Shown here: in pieces, positions 1-9,556 of the stretch
Numbering within the stretch: the first letter of the stretch is position 1
Layout of the letters: each line of letters opens with the position of its first letter
From: Pseudomonas linyingensis
GTDB lineage: Bacteria > Pseudomonadota > Gammaproteobacteria > Pseudomonadales > Pseudomonadaceae
DNA: 64,000 nucleotides
Assembly: GCF_900109175.1 (NCBI RefSeq)
Contig: NZ_FNZE01000004.1
Location: 269,818-333,817, forward strand
Reading direction: 5' to 3'
Notes under the pieces: generated by a model
The model's database searches: none
What the model saw: only the letters and a program-made list of their open reading frames with translations
Told to the model about the DNA's origin: nothing
Made by a program: the position numbers and the translations under genes

Positions 1-1217
1 CCAACGAGCGCCAGGTTGCCCTGGTACCCTCGGGCGGCCGTACCGGCCTGTCCGCCGCCGCCGTCGCCGCCCACGGCGAAGTGGTCGTGTCCTTCGACTA
101 CATGAACAAGATTCTCGAGTTCAACGCCTTCGACCGCACTGCGCGCTGCCAGGCCGGCGTGATCACCGAGCAGCTGCAGAACTTCGCCGAGGAGCAGGGC
201 CTCTACTACCCGGTGGACTTCGCCTCGGCCGGCTCCAGCCAGATCGGCGGCAACATCGGCACCAACGCCGGTGGCATCAAGGTGATCCGCTACGGCATGA
301 CCCGCAACTGGGTCGCCGGCCTCAAGGTGGTCACCGGCAAGGGCGAGATCCTCGAGCTGAACCGCGACCTGATCAAGAACGCCACCGGCTACGACCTGCG
401 CCAGCTGTTCATCGGTGCCGAAGGCACCCTGGGCTTCGTGGTCGAGGCCACCATGCGCCTCGAGCGCGCGCCGAAGAACCTCACCGCCATGGTGCTCGGC
501 GCGCCGGACCTGGACTCGATCATGCCGGTGCTGCACGCCTTCCAAGGCAAGCTCGACCTGACCGCCTTCGAGTTCTTCTCCGACAAGGCGCTGGCCAAGG
601 TGCTGGCCCGCGGCGACGTGCCGGCGCCGTTCGAGACCGACTGCCCGTACTACGCGCTGCTCGAGTTCGAGGCCAGCAGCGAGGAAGTCAGCAACGCCGC
701 ACTGGAGCTGTTCGAGCACTGCGTCGAGCAGGGCTGGGTGCTGGACGGCGTGATGAGCCAGAGCGAGCAGCAGCTGCAGAACCTGTGGAAGCTGCGCGAG
801 TACATCTCCGAGACCATCTCGCACTGGACCCCGTACAAGAACGACGTGTCGGTCACCGTCTCCAGGGTGCCGGCCTTCCTCAAGGAAATCGACGCCATCG
901 TCGGCGAACACTACCCGGACTTCGAGATTGTCTGGTTCGGCCACATCGGCGACGGCAACCTGCACCTGAACATCCTCAAGCCGGATGCCATGGCCAAGGA
1001 CGAGTTCTTCGCCAAGTGCGCTACCGTCAACAAGTGGGTGTTCGAGACCGTCGACAAGTACCACGGCTCGATCAGCGCCGAGCATGGCGTGGGCATGACC
1101 AAGCGCGACTATCTGGGCTACAGCCGCTCGCCGGAAGAAATCGCCTGCATGAAGGCGATCAAGGCGGTGTTCGACCCCAACGGCATCATGAACCCCGGCA
1201 AGATCTTTTCGGCCTGA
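1..1217 (+). CDS. FAD-binding oxidase, probable D-2-hydroxyglutarate dehydrogenase (5' end cut by window)
   Basis: The reading frame is open from the window edge (first full codon at base 3) and ends at 1217, so the N-terminus is missing. The first visible residues include PSGGRTGLS, the glycine-rich FAD pyrophosphate loop of the PCMH/VAO fold. Then come IGGNIGTNAGG, GAEGTLG, and near the C-terminus HIGDGNLH and SAEHGVG, all typical of the GlcD/D-2-hydroxyacid dehydrogenase family. In pseudomonads the orthologue next to serA oxidises D-2-hydroxyglutarate made by SerA and passes electrons to the electron-transfer flavoprotein. The following gene order (FAH family, rpiA, ilvA) supports that assignment, although serA itself is outside the window. 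D-lactate dehydrogenase is the main alternative. Confidence 0.85.
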   Translation, partial: NERQVALVPSGGRTGLSAAAVAAHGEVVVSFDYMNKILEFNAFDRTARCQAGVITEQLQNFAEEQGLYYPVDFASAGSSQIGGNIGTNAGGIKVIRYGMTRNWVAGLKVVTGKGEILELNRDLIKNATGYDLRQLFIGAEGTLGFVVEATMRLERAPKNLTAMVLGAPDLDSIMPVLHAFQGKLDLTAFEFFSDKALAKVLARGDVPAPFETDCPYYALLEFEASSEEVSNAALELFEHCVEQGWVLDGVMSQSEQQLQNLWKLREYISETISHWTPYKNDVSVTVSRVPAFLKEIDAIVGEHYPDFEIVWFGHIGDGNLHLNILKPDAMAKDEFFAKCATVNKWVFETVDKYHGSISAEHGVGMTKRDYLGYSRSPEEIACMKAIKAVFDPNGIMNPGKIFSA

Positions 1218-1221
1218 TTCG

Positions 1222-1302
1222 CGTAGGGTGGAAAACCGCGCAGCGTTTTCCACCTTGAGCCGCGAATGGTGGAAAACGGCCCCGGCCTTTTTCCACCCTA
1301 CG
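1222..1302. repeat. REP-like inverted repeat element, GTAGGGTGGAAAA type
   Basis: CGTAGGGTGGAAAA (1222-1235) is repeated inverted at 1289-1302. Internal GGTGGAAAAC (1228-1237, 1268-1277) and GTTTTCCACC (1245-1254) copies allow nested hairpins. It fills the gap between two co-directional genes. Its CGTAGGG end is shared with the elements at 47672 and 56172, which suggests related repeat families. Confidence 0.7.
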
Positions 1303-1319
1303 GATTATCAGGAGTCAGC

Positions 1320-1985
1320 ATGAGCTACCAGCACCAGTACGTCGACGGCACCCCCATCCACTTCCCGCTGGGCAAGGTGGTGTGCGTCGGGCGCAACTAC
1401 GCCGAACACGCCAAGGAACTGAACAACCCGATCCCGAGCGAGCCGCTGCTGTTCATCAAGCCAGCCAGCGCGGTGGTGCCGCTGGAAGACGGCTTCGCCA
1501 TCCCACAGGATCGCGGCGGCGTGCACTATGAAGCGGAGATCGCCGTACTGATCGGCAAGCCGCTGTCGACCCGCCCGGACGACGAGGAAATCCGCGACGC
1601 CATCAGCGGCTTCGGCGTCGCCCTCGACCTCACCCTGCGCGACGTGCAGGCCCGACTCAAGGACAAGGGCCATCCGTGGGAAATCGCCAAATCCTTCGAC
1701 GGCGCCTGCCCGCTGTCGCCGTTCGTACCCGGCGATGCGGTCGAGGACCTGGCCGACATCGGTGTGCGCCTGACCCTCAACGGCGAATTGCGCCAGGACG
1801 GCAACAGCCGCGACATGCTGACGCCGATCCTCGCGCTGATCCGCCACATCAGCGGCCACTTCTCCCTGCAAGCGGGCGACGTGGTGCTCACCGGCACCCC
1901 GGCCGGCGTCGGCAGCCTGGCCTGCGGCGACCAGCTGGTGGTCGAACTGCCCGAACTGTGCCGCTTCGAGACCCGCGTGCTCTGA
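1320..1985 (+). CDS. Fumarylacetoacetate hydrolase family protein (FAHD1/YcgM-like)
   Basis: This 221-residue protein matches the short single-domain FAH family: GKVVCVGRNYAEHAKEL near the N-terminus, an LFIKP motif, the metal-binding HYEAEIAVLIG segment, and a C-terminal GDVVLTGTPAGVG. Relatives act on 2-oxo acids (acylpyruvase, or oxaloacetate decarboxylase/tautomerase activity) with a divalent metal. The ATG at 1320 is chosen over an upstream start because AGGAG lies directly before it and the family motif begins a few residues in. The exact substrate cannot be read from sequence. Confidence 0.88.
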   Translation: MSYQHQYVDGTPIHFPLGKVVCVGRNYAEHAKELNNPIPSEPLLFIKPASAVVPLEDGFAIPQDRGGVHYEAEIAVLIGKPLSTRPDDEEIRDAISGFGVALDLTLRDVQARLKDKGHPWEIAKSFDGACPLSPFVPGDAVEDLADIGVRLTLNGELRQDGNSRDMLTPILALIRHISGHFSLQAGDVVLTGTPAGVGSLACGDQLVVELPELCRFETRVL

Positions 1986-1993
1986 GCCCTCCT

Positions 1994-2017
1994 GCGCCGG
2001 GGCAACCGCCCCGGCGC
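1994..2017 (+). terminator. GC-rich hairpin after the FAH gene
   Basis: GCGCCGGGGC, loop AACC, then GCCCCGGCGC form a perfect 10-bp stem 8 nt after the stop codon. It is followed only by a weak T-rich stretch (GGTCATTT), so termination is likely but not textbook. Confidence 0.6.
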
Positions 2018-2102
2018 GGTCATTTCCGGCAATGATTTTTCAGCTTGCCTTAAGCAAGCTCTGGCATGCTGTCGCATCCGACTCAACGGAGTGCGTCACC
2101 CC

Positions 2103-3041
2103 ATGCCCGCCCACGCCAAGCGCCCGTCGCGCCTCCACCGCCTGCTGTCGGCCGTCCTGCTGCTGGGCCTCCTCGCCCTGTTGACCATCGGCCAGCGCCT
2201 GCACTGGGACGACCAGTTGCGCCTGCTCTGGGAGGAGCAGTCGGTGGACGAGCAGACCCGCGCCGCCGGCATCTGGCTGCCGGACTACCGCCTGGCGCTG
2301 GAAACCACCCTGGCCGGCCTCGAGGAGGACGAAACCTCCGGCCTGACCTGGAACCCGCTGACCGGCACCCTATTCACCGTCACCGGGCAAAACCCGCAGC
2401 TGGTGGAGTTCACGCCAAGCGGGGTGATCCTGCGGCGCATCCGCCTCGACGGCTTTGCCGATCCGGAAGCGGTGGAAGCCCTGGGTGACGGCCGTCTGGC
2501 GATCGTCGACGAGCGCCGCCATCTGCTCGCGGTGTTCCACCTCGAGCCGGGCGTGGAGCACCTCGACCTGGCCAACTTGGCCAGCTACGACCTCGGCTTT
2601 GCCGCCGCCGGCAACAAGGGCTTCGAGGGCCTGGCCTGGAATCCGCAGACCCACCGCCTGCTGCTGGCCAAGGAGCGCGATCCGCAGGGGCTGTTCAGCC
2701 TGCCTTTCCCCGGCGAGGACGGCACCGCCGGCACCCTCGAGGCGCTGCCCGAGCAGCCGCTGCTGGTCCGCGACCTGTCTTCGGTGGCCATCGACCCGCG
2801 CAGCGGCCACACCCTGCTGCTCTCCGACGAATCGCGCCTGCTGGTGGAGCTCGACCTAGCGGGCAAGCCGCGCAGCTTCATCAGCCTGTTCGGCGGCCTC
2901 AACGGCCTGGTGCGCGGCATCGCGCAGGCCGAAGGCGTGGCGATGGATGCCGCCGGCAACATCTACGTGGTCGGCGAACCCAACCGCTTCTACGTGTTCA
3001 GCCGCCAGCCGGACAGCACGCGCCCGGGCACTGCGCCATAG
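2103..3041 (+). CDS. SdiA-regulated (YjiK-like) domain protein, membrane-anchored
   Basis: A 312-residue protein with a positively charged N-terminus and one hydrophobic segment (about residues 11-27), followed by a periplasmic beta-propeller-like domain. The EETSGLTWNP-type start, DPEAVEALGDGRLAIVDERR and KGFEGLAWNP match the SdiA-regulated family (YjiK). ATG 2103 is preferred over GTG 2091 because GGAG at 2088-2091 is correctly spaced only for the ATG. The function is unknown; such proteins may be periplasmic esterase-like or ligand-binding propellers. It is convergent with the yegP-like gene. Confidence 0.8.
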   Translation: MPAHAKRPSRLHRLLSAVLLLGLLALLTIGQRLHWDDQLRLLWEEQSVDEQTRAAGIWLPDYRLALETTLAGLEEDETSGLTWNPLTGTLFTVTGQNPQLVEFTPSGVILRRIRLDGFADPEAVEALGDGRLAIVDERRHLLAVFHLEPGVEHLDLANLASYDLGFAAAGNKGFEGLAWNPQTHRLLLAKERDPQGLFSLPFPGEDGTAGTLEALPEQPLLVRDLSSVAIDPRSGHTLLLSDESRLLVELDLAGKPRSFISLFGGLNGLVRGIAQAEGVAMDAAGNIYVVGEPNRFYVFSRQPDSTRPGTAP

Positions 3042-3063
3042 GTTGCAGGACGCAGAGCACTGC

Positions 3064-3408
3064 TCAGCCTGTCGTCAGGGTCTCGTCCACCAGCGTCGCC
3101 TCCGGCGCGTGCTTCCTTACCGACTCCATGCCCTGGTTGCAGCTGGCGGCACTGGCATACAGCTGGCTCTGGCCGACCACCTGGCCGTTGGTGGCCTTGA
3201 GCACGAAATACGGCCGCCCGTCCTTGGCGGTCATCGGCTCAAAAGCACCTTCGCGCGCCGCGTTCCTGCGCACCGAGTCGATGCCGTTGAGCGCCGAGTC
3301 CTTGGACTTGTAGTGCTCGCTGGCCAGGATCACCTGACCGTTGCTGGCTTCCAGATTGAAGTGGAACTGGCCGTTGCTGCCCTTCTTCAGGCGAAACTTG
3401 CCGGACAT
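3064..3408 (-). CDS. yegP: YegP family protein (two DUF1508 repeats)
   Basis: A 114-residue protein of two similar halves: KGSNGQFHFNLEASNGQVILASEHYKSKDSALNGIDS at residues 9-45 is echoed by KDGRPYFVLKATNGQVVGQSQLYASAASCNQGMES at about 62-96. This is the tandem DUF1508 arrangement of YegP, a small cytoplasmic protein of unknown role, often stress-associated. It lies alone on the minus strand, 22 bases from the convergent SdiA-like gene. Confidence 0.88.
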   Translation of the reverse strand: MSGKFRLKKGSNGQFHFNLEASNGQVILASEHYKSKDSALNGIDSVRRNAAREGAFEPMTAKDGRPYFVLKATNGQVVGQSQLYASAASCNQGMESVRKHAPEATLVDETLTTG

Positions 3409-3583
3409 GGTCTGCTTCCTCGGCTGGCGGATTGCTCACCGCTAAAGCTAGACGCTATCAACGCAGGCTGCCGCTATCCTTGCGCGAATATCTACAACGC
3501 AGGCGAGCGAATCGGCGGGCGGAACGAACAGCGCCGGCCGGCGTGACGCGCCTGCGGCTCATGCCGCTGGGCGGACAGCGGGA

Positions 3584-4366
3584 TCAGGAGGGTATCAGCA
3601 ATACCGGACTGAGCGTTTGCCGGCAGAGATCCTCCAGCAGGCTGTCGTGGTACTGCTGGCCGATGGTGCCGGCGCGCATGCCGAAAATGATCAAGGGCGC
3701 CTCGATCTCGCGGGCGACCCGGCAGATCTCGGCCACCGGATTGCCAGTCACGCTGTCGATCGTGACGTCCGCATGGCTGGCAGCCAGTGCATTCAGGTCC
3801 TCCATTTCCGACAGCGTGGGTTGCTGATCCGGGCGCTGGATGAGCATCACCCGCCCCTTGCGCGTCCCCAGCAGTCCGGCGAAGCAGGTGCGGGCCCCGC
3901 TCGAGAGCGGTGAATTGTCGGTGACCAGCAGCAGGGGGGCGCTCTCGTTGGTGGCGCCCATATCGAAGGGCACGACCAACAGCGGTGGCGTGCTCAGGCG
4001 CACCAGATTCAGCGCCACGTTGCCCATGATCAGATCCCGCCCGCGGGAATGGCTGCGGTTGGCGACCACGATCAGATCGGCCTGCTGGCGGGTTGCGACC
4101 TCCAAGATGGCCGTGGCCGCAAAGCCCGAGGCGAGCCGGGAATGCACCTCGATCCCCAGCCCCGCCTGCACGTCACGCGCTACCTGTTCCAGGCGGACAC
4201 CGCTGGCGGCGTCGGTGAAGTCCCGGTGCGTCCACTGGCGAGGCTCGTCCACATGCACCAGTGTCAGCTGCTGGATGCCCAGCAAAGAAGTCATGCGCTT
4301 GAGCTGGGCCTGCACCTGATCCCAGCCAGCCGAAAAATCGATACCCGCGACGCAATGCCTGAACAT
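3584..4366 (-). CDS. Universal stress protein with tandem Usp domains
   Basis: 260 residues. The first Usp domain has the MFRHCVAGIDFS start, TLVHVDEP strand and a nucleotide-binding segment VVANRSHSRGRDLIMGNVA followed by LSTPPLLVVP. The second (about residues 135-260) keeps the fold (LLLVTDNS, IIFGMRAGT, LSPVLLIPS), but its glycine-rich ATP loop is degenerate (GTIGQQYHDS). Double-domain Usps of this kind respond to stress in pseudomonads. GGAGG precedes the ATG. It is transcribed alone, downstream of rpiA on the same strand but behind a terminator. Confidence 0.85.
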   Translation of the reverse strand: MFRHCVAGIDFSAGWDQVQAQLKRMTSLLGIQQLTLVHVDEPRQWTHRDFTDAASGVRLEQVARDVQAGLGIEVHSRLASGFAATAILEVATRQQADLIVVANRSHSRGRDLIMGNVALNLVRLSTPPLLVVPFDMGATNESAPLLLVTDNSPLSSGARTCFAGLLGTRKGRVMLIQRPDQQPTLSEMEDLNALAASHADVTIDSVTGNPVAEICRVAREIEAPLIIFGMRAGTIGQQYHDSLLEDLCRQTLSPVLLIPS

Positions 4367-4516
4367 GGAACGTACCTCCGGCCTGCAGTTTCTGCCTGAG
4401 TTGATCGGTCACATCGTTCAAGAATAGCCTGCAGCGTCCTGTTCCGCCCCTACCCTGCAGTGCCGGCCCGGTCGAGGGCCCTGATATCCGCGGCCGAGGA
4501 GGAAACGAGAGCAACG

Positions 4517-4549
4517 AAAAACACCGGCCTGCAGGATGCAGGGCCGGCG
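4517..4549 (-). terminator. Intrinsic terminator of rpiA
   Basis: Read on the minus strand, CCGGCCCTGCA pairs with TGCAGGCCGG (one bulged base) and is followed by GTGTTTTTC. It begins about 20 nt past the rpiA stop and separates it from the Usp gene. Confidence 0.8.
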
Positions 4550-4567
4550 TTGCGGGCAATACGCAGG

Positions 4568-5239
4568 TCAGCGGGTCAGGCTGCGCACACCCTCGGCGGT
4601 ACCGAGCAGCAGCAGGTCGGCCGGGCGGGCGGCGAACAGGCCATTGGTGACCACGCCGACGATGTTGTTGATACGCTGTTCCAGGGCCACCGCGTCGCCG
4701 ATCAGCAGGTTGTGCACGTCGAGGATGAGGTTGCCGTTGTCGGTGACGAAGCCTTCGCGGTACTCGGGGTCGCCGCCCAGCTTGACCAGTTCGCGGGCCA
4801 CATGGCTGCGCGCCATCGGCACCACTTCCACCGGCAGCGGGTAGGCACCGAGGCGCTCGACCAGCTTGCTGCCGTCGGCGATGCAGATGAAGGTCTTGGC
4901 CACCGCCGCGACGATCTTCTCGCGGGTCAGCGCGCCACCGCCGCCCTTGATCAGCTCGAGGTTGGCATTGGTCTCGTCGGCGCCGTCGACGTAGAACTCC
5001 AGTTCGGCAACGCTGTTGAGGTCGTACACCGGGATGCCGTGGCTCTTCAGCCGCGCGGCGGTGGCCTCGGAGCTGGCCACCGCGCCATCGAAGTCCTGGC
5101 GGATCTTGGCCAGCGCGTCGATGAAGCAGTTGGCGGTGGAGCCGGTGCCAACACCGATGATGCTGCGCGACTCGAGGCGCGGGTGGATGTGGTCGACGGC
5201 GGCCTGGGCCACCGCCTGCTTGAGCTGATCCTGATTCAT
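4568..5239 (-). CDS. rpiA: Ribose-5-phosphate isomerase A
   Basis: Interconverts ribose 5-phosphate and ribulose 5-phosphate in the pentose phosphate pathway. The 223-residue protein has the [13 protein letters not shown] phosphate-binding loop, the YVDGADETN active-site segment and [11 protein letters not shown] with the catalytic Glu/Lys. Its length matches E. coli RpiA (219). The ATG at 5239 gives MNQDQLK, the usual pseudomonad N-terminus; an upstream in-frame extension is rejected because it would run into the ilvA promoter region. It is divergent from ilvA with 136 bases between. Confidence 0.97.
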   Translation of the reverse strand: MNQDQLKQAVAQAAVDHIHPRLESRSIIGVGTGSTANCFIDALAKIRQDFDGAVASSEATAARLKSHGIPVYDLNSVAELEFYVDGADETNANLELIKGGGGALTREKIVAAVAKTFICIADGSKLVERLGAYPLPVEVVPMARSHVARELVKLGGDPEYREGFVTDNGNLILDVHNLLIGDAVALEQRINNIVGVVTNGLFAARPADLLLLGTAEGVRSLTR

Positions 5240-5375
5240 GACGGCTTCCGCAAGGAGGAAAAAATCGCCGCGCATTATAACGCCAAGCCGGCGCTCAGCG
5301 GCCGGGCGGTTGGCCGACCATCGGTCGCAGGAGTAGACTCGGTCCATTCTGCCCATTCCGCCTGCGGCCTCTCCG

Positions 5376-6890
5376 ATGCTCGAACAGTACGTCAAGAAGA
5401 TCCTCACTTCGCCCGTCTACGACGTGGCGGTGGAAACTCCCCTGCAACCGGCGCGCAGCCTCTCCGAACGGCTGAACAACCAGGTCCTGCTCAAGCGCGA
5501 GGACCTGCAGCCGGTGTTCTCCTTCAAGATCCGCGGCGCCTACAACAAGGTCGCCCAGCTCAGCGAGGAAGAGAAGGCGCGCGGGGTAATCGCCGCCTCC
5601 GCCGGCAATCACGCCCAGGGCCTGGCGCTGAGCGCGAAGAAGCTCGGCATCAAGGCGGTCATCGTCATGCCACGCAGTACCCCGGACATCAAGGTGCAGG
5701 CGGTGCGTGCCCGCGGCGCGCGGGTGGTGCTGCACGGCGATGCCTTCCCCGAGGCGCTGGCCCACTGCCTCAAGCTGGTCGAGGAGAAGGGCTACACCTT
5801 CGTGCATCCCTACGACGACCCGGAGGTGATCGCCGGGCAAGGCACCATCGCCATGGAGATTCTCCGCCAGCAGCCGGGCCGCCTCGACGCGATCTTCGTG
5901 CCGGTCGGCGGCGGCGGGCTGATCGCCGGCATCGCCGCCTATGTGAAGTACCTGCGCCCGGACATCAGGGTGATCGGCGTCGAGCCGGAGGAGTCCGACT
6001 GCCTGCGCGCGGCCATGGCCGCCGGCGAGCGGGTGGTGCTCAGCCAGGTGGGGCTGTTCGCCGATGGCGTGGCGGTGGCGCAGATCGGCGCCGAAACCTT
6101 CCGTATCTGTCGCGAACACGTCGACGAGGTGGTCACCGTCAGCACCGACGAGATCTGTGCGGCGATGAAGGACATCTACGACGACACCCGCTCGATCACC
6201 GAGCCGGCCGGCGCCCTCGGCGTGGCCGGGATCAAGCGCTACGTGCAGCGCGAGGGCATCAGCGGGCAGACCCTGGTGGCCATCGACTCCGGCGCCAACG
6301 TCAACTTCGACCGCCTGCGCTACGTCGCCGAACGCGCCGAGCTGGGCGAGCAGCGCGAGGCGATCATCGCGGTGACCATCCCGGAACAGCCTGGCAGCTT
6401 CAAGGCCTTCTGCCAGGCCATCGGCAAGCGCGCGATCACCGAGTTCAACTACCGCTACAACAACCCGGGTGAAGCGCACATCTTCGTCGGCGTGCAGACC
6501 CACCCAGAAACCGACCCGCGCGAGCAGTTGGTGGAAATGCTCCGCGAGCAGGGCTTCCCGGTCCTCGACCTGACCGACAGCGAGCTGGCCAAGCTGCACA
6601 TCCGCCACATGGTCGGCGGCCACGCGCCCGGTGCGGACAACGAGCGGGTATTCCGTTTCGAGTTCCCCGAGCGTCCCGGCGCGCTGTTCAACTTCCTCAA
6701 CAAGCTGGGCGGGCGCTGGAACATCTCTATGTTCCACTACCGCAACCACGGCGCCGCCGATGGCCGCGTGCTGGTCGGCCTGCAGGTGCCGGAGGACGAC
6801 CTGGTCCTGCTCGGCGAGGCGCTGGACGGCATCGGCTACCCGTACTGGTGCGCCAGCGACGACCCGGCCTACAAGCTGTTCCTCGGCTGA
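5376..6890 (+). CDS. ilvA: Threonine ammonia-lyase, biosynthetic
   Basis: Makes 2-oxobutanoate from threonine, the first step of isoleucine synthesis. The 504-residue protein has the PLP lysine in SFKIRGAYN, the ASAGNHAQG loop, the glycine-rich phosphate-binding VGGGGLIAG, and two C-terminal ACT-like regulatory domains (about residues 325-400 and 420-500), the full allosteric form of the enzyme. The start [10 protein letters not shown] matches the family. The divergent rpiA-ilvA arrangement is standard for Pseudomonas. Confidence 0.97.
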   Translation: MLEQYVKKILTSPVYDVAVETPLQPARSLSERLNNQVLLKREDLQPVFSFKIRGAYNKVAQLSEEEKARGVIAASAGNHAQGLALSAKKLGIKAVIVMPRSTPDIKVQAVRARGARVVLHGDAFPEALAHCLKLVEEKGYTFVHPYDDPEVIAGQGTIAMEILRQQPGRLDAIFVPVGGGGLIAGIAAYVKYLRPDIRVIGVEPEESDCLRAAMAAGERVVLSQVGLFADGVAVAQIGAETFRICREHVDEVVTVSTDEICAAMKDIYDDTRSITEPAGALGVAGIKRYVQREGISGQTLVAIDSGANVNFDRLRYVAERAELGEQREAIIAVTIPEQPGSFKAFCQAIGKRAITEFNYRYNNPGEAHIFVGVQTHPETDPREQLVEMLREQGFPVLDLTDSELAKLHIRHMVGGHAPGADNERVFRFEFPERPGALFNFLNKLGGRWNISMFHYRNHGAADGRVLVGLQVPEDDLVLLGEALDGIGYPYWCASDDPAYKLFLG

Positions 6891-6960
6891 GCCGGGCCGA
6901 TCACAGGGAGGTGATCGCCATGCTCCACCCACTCACCCCGCCAACCCGGAGGACGCGCTG

Positions 6961-8226
6961 ATGCGCATCCTGCTGGTCGGCGCCGGCGGCTTCATCGGCC
7001 GCCACCTGCACCCCGCACTCCTCGCCGCCGGGCACCAGGTCGTCGCCACGGCGCGCCAGCCTGATCCGGCCGCCAGCGGCGACTGGTTGGCGCTGGATCT
7101 GGCCGCACTGGCCCGCGATCCGCACGCGTTCGCCTGGCCCGCAGGTATCGAGCTGGTGATCAACGCCGCCGGCCTGCTCTCCACCAACCGCTCGCAGCTG
7201 GAGGAGGTGCAGCATCTAGGCGCCTGTGCCCTGTTCGAGCTGGCCGCCGCCCGTGGCGCAGGGGTGCTGCAGATCTCCGCGCTCGGCGCCGAGGACGGCC
7301 CGGACACCGACTTTCTCGCCAGCAAGGCCGCTGCCGAACGCCACCTGCTGGCCCTCGGCATTCCTGCGGTGGTGCTGCGCCCCTCGCTGGTGCTCGGCCC
7401 CGGCGCGGCCAGCAGCCGCTGGCTGCTGCGCCTGTCGCCGTGGCCATGGACGCCGCTGTTGGACAACCGTGCACGCCTGCAGCCGCTGCACATCGACGAC
7501 CTGTGCGCCGCGGTGCTCGCCCTGCTCGCCCGCTGGCCGGCGCAGCCGTGCAGCCTGGCGCTGGTCGGCCCCGAGGCCATGACCCAGGGCCAGCTGCTCG
7601 ACCGCCTGCGTGGCGCCCAGGGCTGGGGCGCGGGGCGCTACTCGACGCTGCCGCGTCCGCTGGCCGCCCTCGGTGCCTGGCTGGGCGAGCGCGCTGGATG
7701 GCGCGCACTCAACCGCCAGACCCTGCGACTGGTCCGCCGTGACAACCTCGCCTCGCCCGAGCCACTGGCCGCGGCCTGCGGCCACCGCTGCCTGCCGCTG
7801 ACGGCTCGCCTGCACGACTGGCCGCAGGCGGCGGACAGCGCCGGCCTGATCGTGCAGCCGCTGCTGCTGGCGCTGCTGGTAGTGGTCTGGCTGGGCACCG
7901 CGCTGGCCTGTCTCGGCCCCGGCTTCGACTGGAGCCTGCGCATCCTTGCCGAGGCCGAGATCGACGGCTGGCCGGCACGCCTGGCGGTGATCGCCGGCGC
8001 ACTGCTCGACGCCGCGCTCGGCATCGGCCTGCTGCGTGCTCGCTGGCGGGTGCGGGCGCTGCAGGCGCAGATCGTCCTGATGCTCGGCTATACGGCGCTG
8101 ATCAGCATCCTGCTGCCGCACTACTGGTTCGATCCCCTGCAGGGCATCGGCAAGAATCTGGTGCTGCTGCCGGTCAGCCTCTGGCTGCTGTGGCTGCAGC
8201 CACTCCCCGGAAGGACCCGGCCATGA
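6961..8226 (+). CDS. SDR-family NAD(P)-binding protein fused to a DoxX-like membrane domain
   Basis: 421 residues. The N-terminal half is an extended short-chain dehydrogenase/epimerase-like Rossmann domain (MRILLVGAGGFIGRHLHPAL). The last about 130 residues hold four hydrophobic helices (from LLLALLVVVWLG to LLPVSLWLLW) of the DoxX-like type. This fusion is conserved next to ilvA in pseudomonads, but the substrate is unknown. It overlaps the next gene by ATGA, so the two are probably co-translated. Confidence 0.82.
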   Translation: MRILLVGAGGFIGRHLHPALLAAGHQVVATARQPDPAASGDWLALDLAALARDPHAFAWPAGIELVINAAGLLSTNRSQLEEVQHLGACALFELAAARGAGVLQISALGAEDGPDTDFLASKAAAERHLLALGIPAVVLRPSLVLGPGAASSRWLLRLSPWPWTPLLDNRARLQPLHIDDLCAAVLALLARWPAQPCSLALVGPEAMTQGQLLDRLRGAQGWGAGRYSTLPRPLAALGAWLGERAGWRALNRQTLRLVRRDNLASPEPLAAACGHRCLPLTARLHDWPQAADSAGLIVQPLLLALLVVVWLGTALACLGPGFDWSLRILAEAEIDGWPARLAVIAGALLDAALGIGLLRARWRVRALQAQIVLMLGYTALISILLPHYWFDPLQGIGKNLVLLPVSLWLLWLQPLPGRTRP

Positions 8227-8690
8227 CCCTCTACCTGCTGCTCAAGACCCTGCACATCCTCTCCTCGACCCTGCTGTTCGGCACCGGCCTCGGCTCGGCC
8301 TACTACGCCTGGCGGGCCTGGAAGAGCGCCCAGGTGACAACCATCGCCACCACCTTCCGTCACCTGGTCAGTGCCGACTGGCTGTTCACCACCCCGACCG
8401 CGGTCATCCAGCCGCTGAGCGGCCTGGCCATGGTCCACCTGGCCGGCTGGCCACTGAGCCAGAGCTGGCTGCTGGTCACTCTCATCCTCTACGGGCTGGC
8501 CGGGCTGTGCTGGCTGCCGGTGGTGTGGCTGCAGATCCGCGTGCGCGACCTGGCGGTGCAGGCCGAACGCGATGGCACGCCGCTGCCGGCCATCGCCGGG
8601 CGCTACATGGCCTGGTGGCTCGCCCTCGGCTGGCCGGCGTTCAGCGCCTTCGTGGTGATCTTCGCTTTGATGGTGGTCAAGCCGGCCTGA
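8223..8690 (+). CDS. DUF2269 family integral membrane protein
   Basis: A 155-residue protein with four predicted transmembrane helices (LLLKTLHILSSTLLFG, AVIQPLSGLAMVHLAG, LLVTLILYGLAGLCWLP and a C-terminal AFVVIFALMVV). The LHxxSS...GTGLGSA pattern fits DUF2269. Its start codon overlaps the stop of the SDR-DoxX gene, which points to one membrane complex or pathway of unknown function. Confidence 0.8.
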   Translation: MTLYLLLKTLHILSSTLLFGTGLGSAYYAWRAWKSAQVTTIATTFRHLVSADWLFTTPTAVIQPLSGLAMVHLAGWPLSQSWLLVTLILYGLAGLCWLPVVWLQIRVRDLAVQAERDGTPLPAIAGRYMAWWLALGWPAFSAFVVIFALMVVKPA

Positions 8691-8713
8691 AGCCAGACTC
8701 ATGGCCTGCAAAC

Positions 8714-8741
8714 GACGACGGCGCCCATCGGCGCCGTCGTC
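8714..8741. terminator. Bidirectional hairpin between convergent genes
   Basis: GACGACGGCGCC, loop CATC, then GGCGCCGTCGTC form a perfect 12-bp stem between two convergent stop codons. There is no long T run on either side, so it may block transcription rather than act as a classic intrinsic terminator. Confidence 0.65.
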
Positions 8742-8761
8742 GTAGATGCTACGGGCAACGC

Positions 8762-9415
8762 TCAGCGCAGCGAGAGCACCGGCCAGCTGCGCGCCTCGGC
8801 GATGGCGCGCAGCTCCGCACAGGGGTCGACCGCCACCGGGCGATCAACCAACTCGAGCAGCGGCAGGTCATTGCGCGAGTCGCTGTAGAAGGTGCTGCCC
8901 TCGAGGTTCAGGTCGTTCTCCAGCAGCCAGCGCTCCAGGCGGGTCACCTTGCCCTCGCGGAAGCAGGGGATGTCGGTGGTGCGCCCGGTGTACTGGTCGC
9001 CCTGCATCTCGCACTCGGTGGCCAGCAGGGTGTCGACGCCCAGGCGCGCGGCGATCGGCCCGGTGACGAAGCGATTGGTGGCGGTGATGATCACCAGCTT
9101 GTCGCCGGCGGCGCGGTGCTCGGCGAGCAGCGCCTCGCCCTTGGCGAGGATGATCGGCTCGATGCACTCGGCCATGAACTCGCCATGCCAGGCGTCCAGC
9201 TGGGCCTTGTCGTACTGGCCGAGCACCGCCAGGCAGAAGTTCAGGTAGGCGGCGATGTCCAGGCGCCCGGCCAGGTAGTCCTCGTAGTACTCGTCGTTGC
9301 GCGCCTTGTAGACGGCTTCGTCGAGGATGCCGCGCCGACACAGCCAGTCGCCCCAGGCGTGATCGCTGTCACCGGCCAGCAGGGTATTGTCGAGATCGAA
9401 TAGCGCCAGACGCAC
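8762..9415 (-). CDS. HAD-IB family phosphatase (SerB-like)
   Basis: 217 residues with all HAD motifs: the nucleophile in [11 protein letters not shown] (motif I), VIITATNRF (motif II Thr), a motif III Lys, and [11 protein letters not shown] (motif IV acidic pair). The alpha-helical cap between motifs I and II marks subclass IB. It starts with GTG behind GAGAGAGCC. Homologues sit beside rppH throughout Pseudomonas; a role as histidinol-phosphate phosphatase has been discussed for this group, but I cannot confirm it from sequence. Confidence 0.88.
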   Translation of the reverse strand: MRLALFDLDNTLLAGDSDHAWGDWLCRRGILDEAVYKARNDEYYEDYLAGRLDIAAYLNFCLAVLGQYDKAQLDAWHGEFMAECIEPIILAKGEALLAEHRAAGDKLVIITATNRFVTGPIAARLGVDTLLATECEMQGDQYTGRTTDIPCFREGKVTRLERWLLENDLNLEGSTFYSDSRNDLPLLELVDRPVAVDPCAELRAIAEARSWPVLSLR

Positions 9416-9556
9416 GGATAGGCTCTCTCAGGCAGTCAATGGAAGTGGCAAGCGTACCCCGTTTCGCTTGGCCTGCCCATGCACCGGGCTATCCGCATTG
9501 CCGCTGTGACGGGCTTTGTGGAACAATCCGGGCATATCTGTTTTGAGGTACCTGCC

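Noticed and set aside
4460-6472. A 670-codon plus-strand frame across rpiA and ilvA
   Set aside because: It is antisense to rpiA and out of frame with ilvA, with low-complexity Arg/Gly/Ala translation.
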